Of a stretch of 64,000 nucleotides of DNA, positions 47,394-59,200 are shown piece after piece; the first letter of the stretch is position 1; the number at the start of each line of letters is the position of its first letter. The notes under the pieces were generated by a model that did not search any database, had not been told where the DNA came from, and worked only from the letters and a program-made list of their open reading frames with translations. The DNA is from Brienomyrus brachyistius (taxonomy: Eukaryota; Chordata; Actinopteri; Osteoglossiformes; Mormyridae): contig NC_064537.1 of NCBI RefSeq assembly GCF_023856365.1, positions 11,967,072 through 12,031,071 on the forward strand, given 5' to 3'. The position numbers and the translations under genes are program-made.

Positions 47394-50300
47394 ATGTCCC
47401 CAGATCGTTAGTGAAGACACCTGCACACTGCGGGATCATGGGAATTCTGCCACTCCTCTTCAAGGGGTCTGTACTTGTGAGGGTCACAATGCCCTGACTG
47501 AGACTATGTGATACTGATCAGACGAAGCGGAAAGACCACTCACGCCCCCCTGTCCCCCTCCCCTCTGCTGTTTATCTAAAGGATAGCAGATCGTGCCGCA
47601 GCATCCCTGTTCATCCTGCCCGGTGGACATTGAGCGGCTCCTCCCAGCTCTCGTAGCTCGACTCGTTGGGTCTGTTTCTCCTGCCCCCCTGCTTGTGGCA
47701 TGTGCCGCCTGTTGATGTTTCCCGGCGCGCAGCATTCTTGGGGCGTGCGCTATTGCTCTGCCGAGAAAGTCTGAGCCTCTCAAAGGCCTCCAGAGAGGGA
47801 AATTTACATCCAGCTGAAAGGGGACAAGACCTTAAACGGAGAGATCAGCCTCTAGATGCTTCCATATTTGATCCCTTCCCTATCTCGAGGACACTGGTAC
47901 CGCCAGAAGAACTTCTCAGTGGGGGAACCGAGTGGAGTAAGAACAAGGCGCCTAAGATTCCTCTAGTCCTGCATTTCCCAATCTAGTCCTTGGGGACTCC
48001 CAAACAGGAAACACTGTTCTAGTCTAACTAATCATACACTGATTCTGAAAATCTCCATTGTTCCACTACTTCAACAGCAGCGTTAAATAAAGGGCCCATA
48101 TTACACAATAAGCAAAAGAACTAAATGTCAGTTGGTCAGATACACCTCAACTAAAATCAAAACCAGATTTTAGGTTCAGCAAAGGGGATATACTGAAGAA
48201 ACATGTAACTTTTGAAAATGGGATCGTCTCATTGCTGATAAAATAAGCGAATGCTTCAGTGCATTACAGATTTTATTACATATGACCTTTGAACATTTAT
48301 ATAAATGCCCAGCTGCTGTGATCATGTGGCAGTCAGCTGCTTAGCGTTTACCTTATTCATCTGGGTTTCATTGCGACATAAACTTAAACGCTACATTTCT
48401 ATGAACTGCAAGATAACTTGTAACAATATAATAATCAAAAATCACTGTCCCCTTTAAAACACCTTGGTTTACAACGAGAAACTTTCCATTTAAAATTAAC
48501 TAGAGTGAGATGCCTGGTTCTCTACAAAAGAAAAGTGCCCACGATCAGAAGCCAAAACATCAGTGTCATTACAGAGAATCACATTAAACCATAAAAATGC
48601 ACCACAGGCTGCTGGCAGTGACAACTGCATCCGCCACAGAAGACCGCGAGCTACATGATATCTATGGATACACCATTACGCTTGGATGCTGGAGACAGGA
48701 GATGATGAAGGTGATGGGGAAAACGTCATACAGAAGGTTCGCTTAGACATCGCTTGCGAAAATGAACCAATGCACAATTACTTAATGCGACACACCTTGC
48801 AAGTTATGCGTGGAATGAACAGGAAACAGGAAAGAGACAAAAATGCAACCGCTGAGGCCACATTGCCGGGAAACTCAACACCATAAGGTGACATTGTGAC
48901 AGCATGAATTCGACTCTCTTCGAGGCATTACCCTGGAAACAAGTCACCCACATAATACTGACAATGAATCGGCAGGTACGGGAGGAGAGGAGCGACCTGT
49001 AAAGTTGCATTGGAGAATATTAGCACTTACTTAGCATGGTGCTAATAACAGCGCGAGCGTACCAAGTGTCAGAGCTCCTCCATGCTAAATCTCTACGGAA
49101 AGGCCACACTGCACTAACAAACGCTCTCAGTCTCATGACCCTTTCCAAGCTGAACTAAAACCAGGAAAAATGTGCACAACCAAATTAGAGCCTTAACTGA
49201 TTAAGGTATTAGACACATAGCCTTAAAAATAGCTCATGCTGGCAGATGGTACCAGTTTACACCCTCCACGGCTTCGCTGACTGTAATGCAGTTATTCCAC
49301 TGAACAGTGGTGAAGTCCAACCAAATGTTATGATTCGCTTATGTAGCTAAAAACAACACATAGCACTTCGAGGCAAGCGTGTTGACAAGCAGGCCTAAAG
49401 CGAGCCCACCTGAATTCACTTGAAGAATAGAGTTGATGATATAGTCGGGTTGGGGGGGGATAACTTTCACAACAGAAACATTGACAAGCTGTTGATTGGG
49501 GGGACGGCACCTGCTGGGCTGTGTTCAGCCAGGAACACGGAAGAACCGGGCACGCTTTGTGTGCCGATTACCCTGGCAGCTTTCCAGCCGAAGGAGAGCA
49601 GGTGAATTATCAACCAGGCATGCCCACCCACGTTGGACGCAAATCATTCTAAGAAAAAAAATTAGAATAATAGAAAAACCTGATGAGGAAGAACAGCAGC
49701 ACTAGATCAAGTTGCTTACAAAACATTTAGCATCGAAGCTCAAATGAAGAGTGGGCCCTTTTTAGTTTTTTTTTTTTTACTTGCCTGAAGGTGTCTTCTG
49801 ATGCATCCGAGGAACAAAAACACACATGTGTGCTTGTATAACAGCAAGAAAATAACCTTTAAGGTTATAATTTGACAGCAGATTACATTAAATGTCAGCG
49901 GTTAGCGCTCCTTGCCAGGGAGATGCTCTCAGGCTTGAGTTCGATATCACACTGTTACGCCACCTACTGTGGCCGTTAGGAGCCTTGGGGAGAAGCAAAG
50001 AAAACAGGAACCTCTCGCCACACATTTTGCCATCTCAGATAGCGTGACCTCATAACCGATTCCCCTCTTCTGACGCACACACAAACACGTGTTGCACAAA
50101 TGCTGTGCGTCCGGCAAGTCTGTGACCTTCCACGTGTCATGCTGTGTGTCCCCTCCTCCGCGGAGACCACCAATGGCCTTCACAGGGCTCAGCTAATTAT
50201 CATTACTGTCCTTCCTACGCAAGTGATTCATGTGGTTTAAAAAAGGAAAACGGTGCAATCTCACTAAATTCTAGAGTGATGAAACTGTGCAGGCAGGAGG

Positions 50301-51920
50301 GGCCTGTTAATACCAACATCCGAGGTCAGATTCACACCAAGGCGCCGGAATTTCACAACTAACAAATACAGCCAAAGAAAATCAAAAAAAAAAATGAAAA
50401 AGGAAGTGAGTGAGTGATGCAATTACAGGGTCTCGCGAGCGGAGGTCAGGGAATGCTCCTGGAGTGACAGCCTGAAGCAGCAGTAGGCATTGCAGCTCTC
50501 AGCTTTAGTCCCAGGAGAAGCGGAGACATAAGGTTCACAGACTATGCAATTACACAACAACACGGAGAGATCAATAACATACAAAGCTCACGGTGGACCT
50601 TCAAATTCAGAATAGTTTGGTCTGATTGGACAGATTGTGGTCCGATTCAAAGGACGCAGGGGGAAATGCTCTAAAAATCAAATTACATCACGATCTAGAC
50701 TGAACTGGAAATCTGAGCCGTGATCATGCCCCCCAAAAACGAAGATATGAAGATATGCACCAAGTTTTCAGACAGCCAAGGCATAAGCAAACGCTGACAG
50801 AAACCAGAATCAGCAGGTGAACTCCACGAGCACCTCTCTGGGATTGGGCAAGTTCAGCACGAAAAGGCACAAACAGCAGGGCTGATTGTGGACGGGGCAA
50901 AAAAGACGGGATTGGACCAAATAAATATATAAAAAGCAGACATTCTGGAGGGATGGATCAATAGTAATGTCTGACTGCCACAAAAAAAAAGGAAAACAAA
51001 AAGCCATCACATGGATAACAAGGGCTGATAAGAATGTTCAAAGTACCTGACACACAACTTGGACAAATACAGGTGGATCGAGACCTTCTGACCTAGTGTG
51101 TTAGGACTTCACATAGATGCCCTGCCCAAATAATCAGGATTATCGTCTAGAAAATGAATAATAAAATAAATTAATATCAAACAAGATAAAGTCAGTATTC
51201 ACTCCTCCCTACTTTATGACAGATTTGTTAACCATGAGAGAAGCAAACCATCATCACTGAGCTGACCGGCTGAATAGGACATCGCTGAGACTGGAACACA
51301 CAGGGCACTGGGCAGATTCCGCACTGGCAGGGCCATCTGCCTCCCAGCCGAGCAACTTCACGCCAGCAACTCCTGAAGAGCCCGCATTTATGGGGGGAAA
51401 AACAGTTTTTTTAAAGAATAATAAAAAATTAAAAAAAGCCTATGTTGAGTGGCGCAGCTGGGGATTAAGGGTCTTTATACACTGCATTATCCGAAACTGA
51501 CTGGGCAGCACTGGCAGAACTTTTTGGAAAAAGCACAAGAGTGCGACCCCGACTGCCCTCGAGCTTCACTAGCAGCACTTCAGACGCAGAACCACCGGGA
51601 ACCATGCTGCGATCACCATGTCGACAGCTTCTCCCCCCTCCAAACGCATTAGTCTACTTCTGCATTATTTTGTTACTGGCAGAATCCATTCAGGAGCTGC
51701 GAACTGACACCCATTTCTGTGCAGCCGCGACTTCGCCAGTCTCTCTTCACGGAAGGAGCCAGAAGACGCACCATGTGATCTTCAGCAGTTCTTTCTTTTC
51801 CCGCAAAAGGGGGGGGGGGGTGAGGTGAGGCCGGATTGGGCCTTTCTCCCTGCCTAAGGTCAGCCGGGTCAACGGCCCAGGGATCGATAATGGGTCCGAT
51901 TCGCTCGTGAAAGAGCTTAC

Positions 51921-52008
51921 CTTGAATCTTCAGTGCCATTCAATCGTCCTCTGTCTCACTGCCTGCACTGGGTCACACCAAGTCTCGGGTATCATAATCC
52001 TTAGCTGC
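51921..52008 (-). other. tex2: Candidate tex2 5' UTR exon 2
   Basis: 88 bp bounded by an excellent acceptor (ctctcctgtccccaccag) and donor (TTCAAG|gtaagc). There is no TEX2 coding sequence. It contains an ATG at 51939-51937 that opens a short upstream ORF. Spliced to the exon at 39086 it forms the tex2 leader. Transcript evidence would be decisive. Confidence 0.45.
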
Positions 52009-53399
52009 CTGGTGGGGACAGGAGAGACATGAGCTACGCAGACAAGGCGAGAAGCCATGCACTAACATGGAGATGGTATTAAAGAAGAGAGAGAAGCAAA
52101 CCTCCCAGAAACACGTGATCACCTCGGAAACACATTCCTGACATCTGTCACGTAGTGGAAAAATTGCAAAATTGAGGTGTGAGCTAATAAATGGCCTTCA
52201 GTTTATTAAAGTACTTATAACTTGGAAACGGGTAAAAAAAATAAGGAACCAACAGTTATTTCAAGTATCAACCAAGGACCAGTGATCATTTAACAGTTAT
52301 GAGGGATTGTAGAGAACTATAAGTTTCTGATCCATTTCCAAATGTGCCCAGACATGTTGCATGTCCCACAAGAAACTAATGTAATTCAAAATAGTCATTC
52401 AAAATAGAGTCATTCAATTCAATTATATTATATAATATTTTATTTGTATAGTGCATTTTCACAACATTACATTCAGTTTTCTTCAAGGGGAAAAAATATT
52501 TGTCGAGACATTTTCCCAATACATTCATTCCTCTTAGAAAGATGAAGGAAAATTAAATCAACTAAACTCTTTTGGATTTTACAATGAATTCAGATGTATT
52601 CATTCGGATTTTTTTTCCCTAATCCAAAATCATCATCCAAACACTAAAAACATAACAATAGCATTAAAGAAATACATCCGTAAGAAAAGAGATATCCAAG
52701 AAAGTTTCAACAACCCATTTTATCTCACTTAAGCCAAAACAGATTATACAAGCTTATTGCCACCACTAATTACTTATTACTGTGTTATCTAGCAAGACTA
52801 TACAGCAGGTTCCCATTAATTCAAAAAAAGGATTTTCCAAATTTGGAGCAATAAAGAATGTAATTATCTTTGCACTCTGACTTATCTTTTAGATCATAAT
52901 TTTCTGCTGTATTCATTGTATGGAAATAACCCGTTTATCAGACAGTCCACTACTGTGTGATCTTTTCAAACGTATTTCCAGCGGCTCATTACCTGTCCTG
53001 GCTTGACCAAAACCGTATTATCAGTTAATTACAGTACGTGCTGTAGAGTTGTTAGTGACACCGATCTACGACCCAAAATAAATCCCAGTAAATCAAACGT
53101 TACGGACAATCGGGGTTACGTTACATGTATATTATTCAATCTGAAATCAGTGAAGGGGTGGGGGGGGAGATAACAGTACTGTGTCGTACGAGGGGGACAA
53201 CATCAGGGGCGGGGGTACAGCGTGGAAACGTAAATAAAACGAGGAAAAGGTGAGTAGGGGGGACGCGATGGAGCTGTATCTCAGCGACGGCCTGGGCTGT
53301 GCGCTGCAGTCAACCTGCGCTGATTAAAGTACACTTCAGCGCAGACAGAGACCTGCCTATCGATTGATAAAGGGCTGGGGGGGATTAAACCGCAACACC

Positions 53400-53965
53400 T
53401 CAGCTGGACACCGAAACTGAGAATCTAACCAGCCTCCAGCACTTCCCAGCGACAGCCCGCTAATGTTTGCCCCACTCGCGGTTAAATGTCACTCACATCT
53501 CAATTAGCCTCGGAGCTAAGCGACGGGAGAGCCGCTTTACGACGCGGCTGCAAAAGACACCCAGCTGAAGCTAACCGGCTGCCCAGAAAACACAGCGCAC
53601 CACCTGGCTAGCCCGGAGCGTTCGTTACCGTGTCTCCAGCTAACTGGCGTCCGGCTGCGGCCGGGGTCACGGCTCGGCTCGGCTGGGCTGGGCTGGGCTG
53701 GGCTGGGGCTCGGCTCGCCCGCTGTAGAGACGCGTCCTACGGCAGCCTCCGCTCTCCTGCTCAGCCTGTTGACAGACTGCTGCCAGTGCTAGGCGAGCAG
53801 TTCCTGAATGAGGAAGAAAAAAAACCCACAACATGGGATTCATTCCTTCAAGGCATAAGCAATCGAAGTAGCACGGTGATAACGGATGGCTGCCCATCAG
53901 CTCGGAGATTGATTAAAATGTTACGGACCGACGAACGGTACTTACTGTAAGCTCGAGTGACTCAC
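53400..53965 (-). promoter_or_regulatory. CpG-rich region at the presumed tex2 5' end
   Basis: Locally dense CpG (gacgcggctg, cgccgctcg, cgacgggag) against an AT-rich background. It includes the GGGCT pentanucleotide tract. This is consistent with a CpG-island promoter whose first exon lies at its upstream edge. Confidence 0.4.
53671..53718. repeat. GGCTC/GGGCT pentanucleotide tandem repeat
   Basis: About nine 5-bp units, (ggctc)2-(ggctg)5-like, then ggctc again, inside the CpG-rich zone. Confidence 0.85.
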
Positions 53966-54060
53966 CTGCACCACTCTGCCGCTGCGCCGCTCGTTTTAAA
54001 ATGGACATGCAAAAAAAAACCTTAAAAGTCGGTGTCGACTAATGGCTGAACGCATTTAAA
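53966..54060 (-). other. tex2: Candidate tex2 first exon (non-coding)
   Basis: It ends at a consensus donor GTGCAG|gtgagt (53965-53960) next to a CpG-rich zone (about 53400-53960). It includes an ATG at 54008-54006. The transcription start is not determinable. A second, weaker donor (ACACG|gtaacg, 53628) could define an alternative first exon. Confidence 0.35.
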
Positions 54061-57000
54061 GTTACTCCGGTATTACAGGATATATTATGAGCTTGACATG
54101 AATTTGTAGAAAATAATATATTATTAATAGCCCACGTTCAGACGCCCGTTGTTAATGTCCCCACGCCTCTCAATTTCATTCCCTGTTATGGATTCAAATA
54201 TAACGCATGAAAGATGACGTGGCGTATCACCAAAGCAGACTTCGGGGTTTGTCATAACTGGCCCACATAGTACTTTATTTGAACACTATTCCAACAATAA
54301 ACACAACTGATGCAAAGCTTTCATGAAAAGACTTTTATTGTGAAAGCGAGAATCTCTCCGCGAATCTTCTTTCTATCCGGGACAAGAATCGAGCGCCCCC
54401 TCCGGTGTTTGGGCCGCGGTGCAGTTTGAATATTGGAAAGGCGCACGCGGACAACCCAGGTTGCTGAAATAGTTCACACACCAAGATTGTGAAATTAGAT
54501 ATCTAGGTGTAAGTTTAGTTAGGGTTTATTTGCTAAGTGAAGCCGTTCTAAACTGGCGATGCTGTGCAAGATTCTGCATCAAATAACACAATGCACACCA
54601 CGAGGATATGTCGACCACCAAATACCGAATACAGTGTCTCCAGCTAACTGGCGTCTGGACATCCTTAAAAATTGCACAGAAATTCTTGTGTTTTTATAGT
54701 GATGTGTGTCCGTTATTTTGCGTTGGTGTCGCTTTAAAAAGCCAGCATTTTTTTTTTATTTTATTGATGGGGAGATACCCACTGGTGGGTATCATCTTGT
54801 CTACATTTGACGTAATAATCGATGCTAGACAAACATTTTACTATTTTTACCCAGTGTCAGGTTTGTTTTCTTCGAAGCTGTATTGAACAAATTGGATAAT
54901 TCAGAGTATTATTAGCTTCAAAATTAAATATAGTCACAAAAATAAAATAAAACAATAACCGTCCAATCTTATTGTGTACCCTTTTTGTTTGTTCCTGGAA
55001 GTTCTCTGTAAATTGTTGTGACAAGCACCTGTATTTGTCCAAGTTATGTGCCGGATACTTTGAAAATTGATATCAGCCATTTTTACCCATGTGTTGAATG
55101 GGTAATTGTATGTCAAAACGGCACATTCAGTAAAACCTGCCATTCCACAAAGAGGCCAGTTCTTGGTAAATTGTTGTGAATTGTTGTGATTGTTTGTTAT
55201 AAAAAGGAACACTCTGTAAAATTTGCCCATAGTGGAGTCCTTGGTAAATTTTGCAAGTGGCCCCCTGCCGTGATGAGCCCCAACGTAGGTTGTCCCTCCT
55301 CACCCCCAGTTCCTTCACTGCTACCTGAAAACATTACTATTTAATTAAATGACACTTGGGCCAGTCAAGTGGCTCTTTGGCTGCTGGTGGGATGGAAAAT
55401 GGAAACTTTTTGTTGGGTATCGGTCAGTCAGAAAGACCAAACCCAGTAGGTCTCCGCTGTTTATCCATATCTTCATCAGCTTTAAGTAATTTGGTAGATG
55501 GATATATGAAACATTAAGAGTGAAGAATCATTGGCATTTAATTTTCAACAAGTTACAGAACATCCCACATGTATCACACCAGATGGCCATTGACTTTATA
55601 TATCTATCGTTATTTAGCATCATTAGCTATAAGCTCCTCCTTAAAACATAAGGCGTAAATTACTTTAGCTTCCAATGCAATGGAATTTCCCTATAACCAC
55701 ATTTTCCTATGTGTTTAGGCTATGGTAATAGAAGAAACTGAGAGATGATGAATCGGGCAAGATGGGATCATCCTACCTACCCCCGCCCTTACAGCATATT
55801 TGACCAGAAAGTGTACAGCACCACCTAAGATATAAGTAGTGCTGCCAAAAACAGGCCTCGCTTTATCATTTAAAAGAGACTTTCGCGCTGCTCAGAAACA
55901 CACAAACAAGATTACCTCCATCTAGTGGAACCTAGAGGTAATAGTCCCAGTAAATATGACAATCATTTTCAACGACGATAGCGTCAACAATCCTAACAAT
56001 GAATACTTGGCTTTTAGTTAACACTCTTAGTGGGCTTCCATTGGGGTTCAATATAATTGCATCAAAGCATGCATCATTGCTCAAGTCTAGTCGTTTTATT
56101 ATTGCAATATGCAAATAGAAAAACGTTTTTGCTCGAGCCGCCCTCACAGGAAATCGTACTCGGCGCACAAATGCACAGGTGGGAGACTGCAGAGAGCGCG
56201 GTGTGAAATGACTCGGCTAGCAGCACTGACATTCACTGAGGCGTGTCTGACGTATGGGAGTTTTTTCCGCACAGTGAGCAGAAACCTTTGTGTGATGCTC
56301 GCCGATTAACAGGCTTTGTTACAAAAAACGTTTTTGTTAACAAAAAAACAAAACAAAACGAAAAAAATGCAACCAAGTTAAACTAATCTCATTGTCTGTC
56401 AGCCGACAAATTCAGGGGCGTAGGGACCAGTGTGTCCCCCAATATTTAATTTGGGCTACATTCGCACCCCCCCCTCCAAAAAATAGACCTTTGCATTTAA
56501 ATTATTAAGTTGTGTCCCCCCCCCCCCAATATCAAACTCTCTCCTGTGGTCTTGACCATAAGAAGCAGATTCTGATATTTAAATACTAAATACCTATTAG
56601 AAGTCTTTTAACAAAATTTGTTTTATAAAGTATAATACCATCGTTATTTGGTCACACTGGAAATACTTTCAGTACTAAACAAACAGAATATAGCAGAACA
56701 AAACATCAAGTGGCCAGAAGGTCAAGCAAAGCTGCAGAGTGAATTCCGGAACTCGAACTAAGAAGAAAGGTCAATTTTAATAGATGAAATACGTAAATAA
56801 TTCTAAAAGTACATCTCTTTTTATGTGTTAAAACAACGTTTGATTACACTGTAACCTATCAATGTTTCATTGTAGACAAAAAAAAAATGCTAGTATGCCA
56901 ACTAAAGGCTAAAACATCTTTTCCTTCCAGTTATCATTTACTGCTTCTTTAATATGTGTTTTAACTAAAAGCTCATAACGCATTTCCCTTGTGCGTGTAG

Positions 57001-57160
57001 TTAGGCGGGGGGCTGGGGGTATACCTGGAAATTTTGGGCCCCCTGATAAAATGTCCCCCCCCCCCCCCCCCGCCAAATGTCACGCATAATTTTACGTATT
57101 CAAGAAGTGCTGGACCCCATGAATATGTCAGGGTATCCATGACCCTCCAACACCCCTGAG
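54061..57160. other. Intergenic region between tex2 and the MYADM-like gene
   Basis: No supported gene. It likely includes the MYADM-like 3' UTR; a minus AATAAA is present at about 56099-56094. AT-rich sequence near 54990-55230 repeats the string aaattgttgtga several times. C-runs occur at 56517-56528 and 57056-57071. Confidence 0.5.
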
Positions 57161-58027
57161 TTAGGCATGGTCACATAAAAGTTTTACAGAGAACGCCAGA
57201 TCCACTGTGTAAGCCAAGAGGGTTAGACAGGCAGTAATCGTCTCGATGAAGGGCAGGGCTCTTGTTGGGTCACTGAGCTCGACTCGTTCTGCCGGCATTA
57301 CCAGGATCTTAGTGATGCACTCCACGGCGACAATGATGTACAGCAACACGGCTAGGCTGCAGAAGCTCACCAGCAAGCGGTCAAAGGGCAGAGGGCAATG
57401 GCTGACGCAGTCTCCCAGCACGACCAGTATGGTGCCCAGGGACATGAGGAAGCAGAGCAGCTTATTTGCAGCTGAGAACCAAAACAGCCAGCTGGTCTCC
57501 TTCGCGAAGTCCGGCATTTGACATTGGCTGCTGAACAGGAAGATCATAGCACAGCCGCTGAACACCTGGAAGACTTTCAGCAGCCCTGGCATGCTGGCCA
57601 TGTAGCCCCTCTGTTCCCTGCCCTGGTGTCGGATGAGGTTGACCTCCATGACGTATGCCATAAAGGCCAGGCAGGAGCACACCGTGGCCCCGATGGCCTT
57701 TGGCTCCTTCCTGCCCTCCTGCATGAACAAGGGGAAGCCCGCAGACGAGCCGATGCACATGAGCGCCCCCAGGGATGCCACGGTGATTGGAAGGTTCTTC
57801 CAGGATACAGGGATGATGCTCTGGAACTGAACGAAGTCCACCAGGAGGATGAGGAAGGTGAGCGTGAAGAAGAAACACCAGCTGAACATGCAGAAGCTCT
57901 TGAATGATGAGCGGGGCTCTAAGGAAGAGGCCAAGCTGAAGGCGAGGCAGTCGAAGAGCAGCTCGAGGATACGCACACCAGACAGGGGCTTGGTGAGCAC
58001 CCTGATTTCCCCCAGGATCACAGGCAT
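57161..58027 (-). CDS. MYADM-like protein (MARVEL domain, multi-pass membrane), 288 residues
   Basis: Related to myeloid-associated differentiation marker. Members are MARVEL-type proteins of the plasma membrane/membrane rafts. About eight hydrophobic helices can be seen, at roughly 18-36, 45-65, 79-100, 111-132, 149-166, 181-206, 214-240 and 260-284. Family marks include LTKPLSGVRILELLFDCLAF, FSWCFFFTLTFLILLVDF, AYVMEVNL, the diagnostic GYMASMPGLLKVFQVFSG (141-158), CPLPFDRLL (211-219) and the C-terminal LLAYTVDLAFS. The coding part is uninterrupted, as usual in this family. The start is ATG 58027-58025. An acceptor-like tgcctcag ends one base before it, so a spliced 5' UTR is likely. Upstream in-frame sequence meets a stop without another ATG. 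A strong donor-like cag|gtaagg lies only 22 nt upstream and cannot pair with that acceptor. The exact paralogue (myadm versus myadml2) is undecided. Confidence 0.92.
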   Translation of the reverse strand: MPVILGEIRVLTKPLSGVRILELLFDCLAFSLASSLEPRSSFKSFCMFSWCFFFTLTFLILLVDFVQFQSIIPVSWKNLPITVASLGALMCIGSSAGFPLFMQEGRKEPKAIGATVCSCLAFMAYVMEVNLIRHQGREQRGYMASMPGLLKVFQVFSGCAMIFLFSSQCQMPDFAKETSWLFWFSAANKLLCFLMSLGTILVVLGDCVSHCPLPFDRLLVSFCSLAVLLYIIVAVECITKILVMPAERVELSDPTRALPFIETITACLTLLAYTVDLAFSVKLLCDHA

Positions 58028-59050
58028 GCTGAGGCACCAGCCTTGCAGGCCCCTTACCTGGCTGCTCGCAGACGTAGCCGAAGCAAGAATCACATGAACG
58101 CAGCCACCACACTCTGCTCAGTGCTTGAGAATCCCTCGCACCAGATGGTCATACTTCGGCAGCAAAGTGAACAGGACCTTTTCCAGACGTGATCCAGTCG
58201 TGGTCCTCAGGCACTTGTCTTCCTTATTTTTTTGTTCATCTGTCTTTAGATCCTGCGAACATCTAGCTGAACCTTCACCCTGCTCTTGTGCTACAGTATA
58301 AGGCATCTCAAGTGCCACATCCCATTTCCTGTTTAGTTAAAGAAGCGTGCCTCGAATCAACGTGAGGGGAGCTGTCGGCACCCACAACAAAAGACCTTCA
58401 AGTGTGCCGTTGTCATTTGTCTGACGCAAAGCCTCATCATATTTTCCCTCCGTTGTGTGAGGAGTGAAGCGACAGAGCGTGCCCACCTTTTCCCCAACCG
58501 GTGGTGCTATTTTAAGTTCTCCTGGCACCTGTGGTCTGTGTAGAGCCTTATTTGTGTCTGATGATCTTCCTTTTCACTGAGTAGAGACAGTTCAAGAATA
58601 GTTTCATTTCAACTTTTTTTTTTCCTTTTATGCTGCAAAACAATGGCAACCTTTCGCTAACCCAGGAAGGCCCCAAAGACTGTGTCATTTGGTGTAAGAC
58701 AGCCTTGGACCACTGTGGACCTTCAGGGTGTATCAGAATAAATGGACCTTCTGGTAAAGAATAGAGGGTGACATTTGTGCATCTCCAAGAGTTGCTGCGT
58801 GACAGAAATGATATCCCGGATACACAAATGAGCATTACCTTTCAGTGTGCTTAACACTGGCTAGAGCTTCTGCTTGTCAAATGTATGTGTGACTTCACAT
58901 CAACTCCATTGCTACGGGTCTTATAACATTTTGTATTTATGTAAATGCGATGTTGTCACAGCCTTACATAAGCTGAGGAAACTATGGTCAGAACTTATCA
59001 ACACCCATGCAGTACGAGGCGATGGTATTACATCCGCTAGCTACACTGAG

Positions 59051-59200
59051 CAGTGTTTCTCAACGGGTGGGTCATGAGACCATTGTAAGTAGGTCGTGGA
59101 GTGTGCGGTAGACACATTTTAGCATCGACAACTTTTTGGTTGTGACTTCATGACCAGGGAAAAAAAAAATGTCGATCCTGAGGCAAGTCAAGAGCCAGTG
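59051..59200 (+). mobile_element. Possible hAT-type MITE remnant
   Basis: It begins cagtgtttctcaacgggtgg, a familiar hAT terminus, and ends near gtcaagagccagtg, a weak inverted partner. No clear target duplication. Confidence 0.4.

Larger units (their letters stand above)
39087..51920 (-). other. tex2 5' UTR intron 2
   Basis: A 12.8-kb intron between candidate UTR exon 2 and the start-codon exon. Contents: CA microsatellites (39605-39650, 39927-39957), a TCCA tract (39963-39981), a tRNA-headed SINE (about 42175-42352), a C29 run (47365-47393), a possible L2 scrap near 45380-45440, and an enhancer-like AT/homeobox-motif patch (40560-40760). No coding gene is supported. Confidence 0.6.

Noticed and set aside
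58052..58093. N-terminal extension of the MYADM-like protein upstream of 58027
   Set aside because: The frame is open for some codons but has no ATG before an upstream stop, and a splice acceptor sits one base before the chosen start.
57462..58112. 216-codon minus frame overlapping the MYADM-like gene
   Set aside because: An alternate-frame shadow. The 57161-58027 frame has the multi-helix MARVEL pattern and the family motif.
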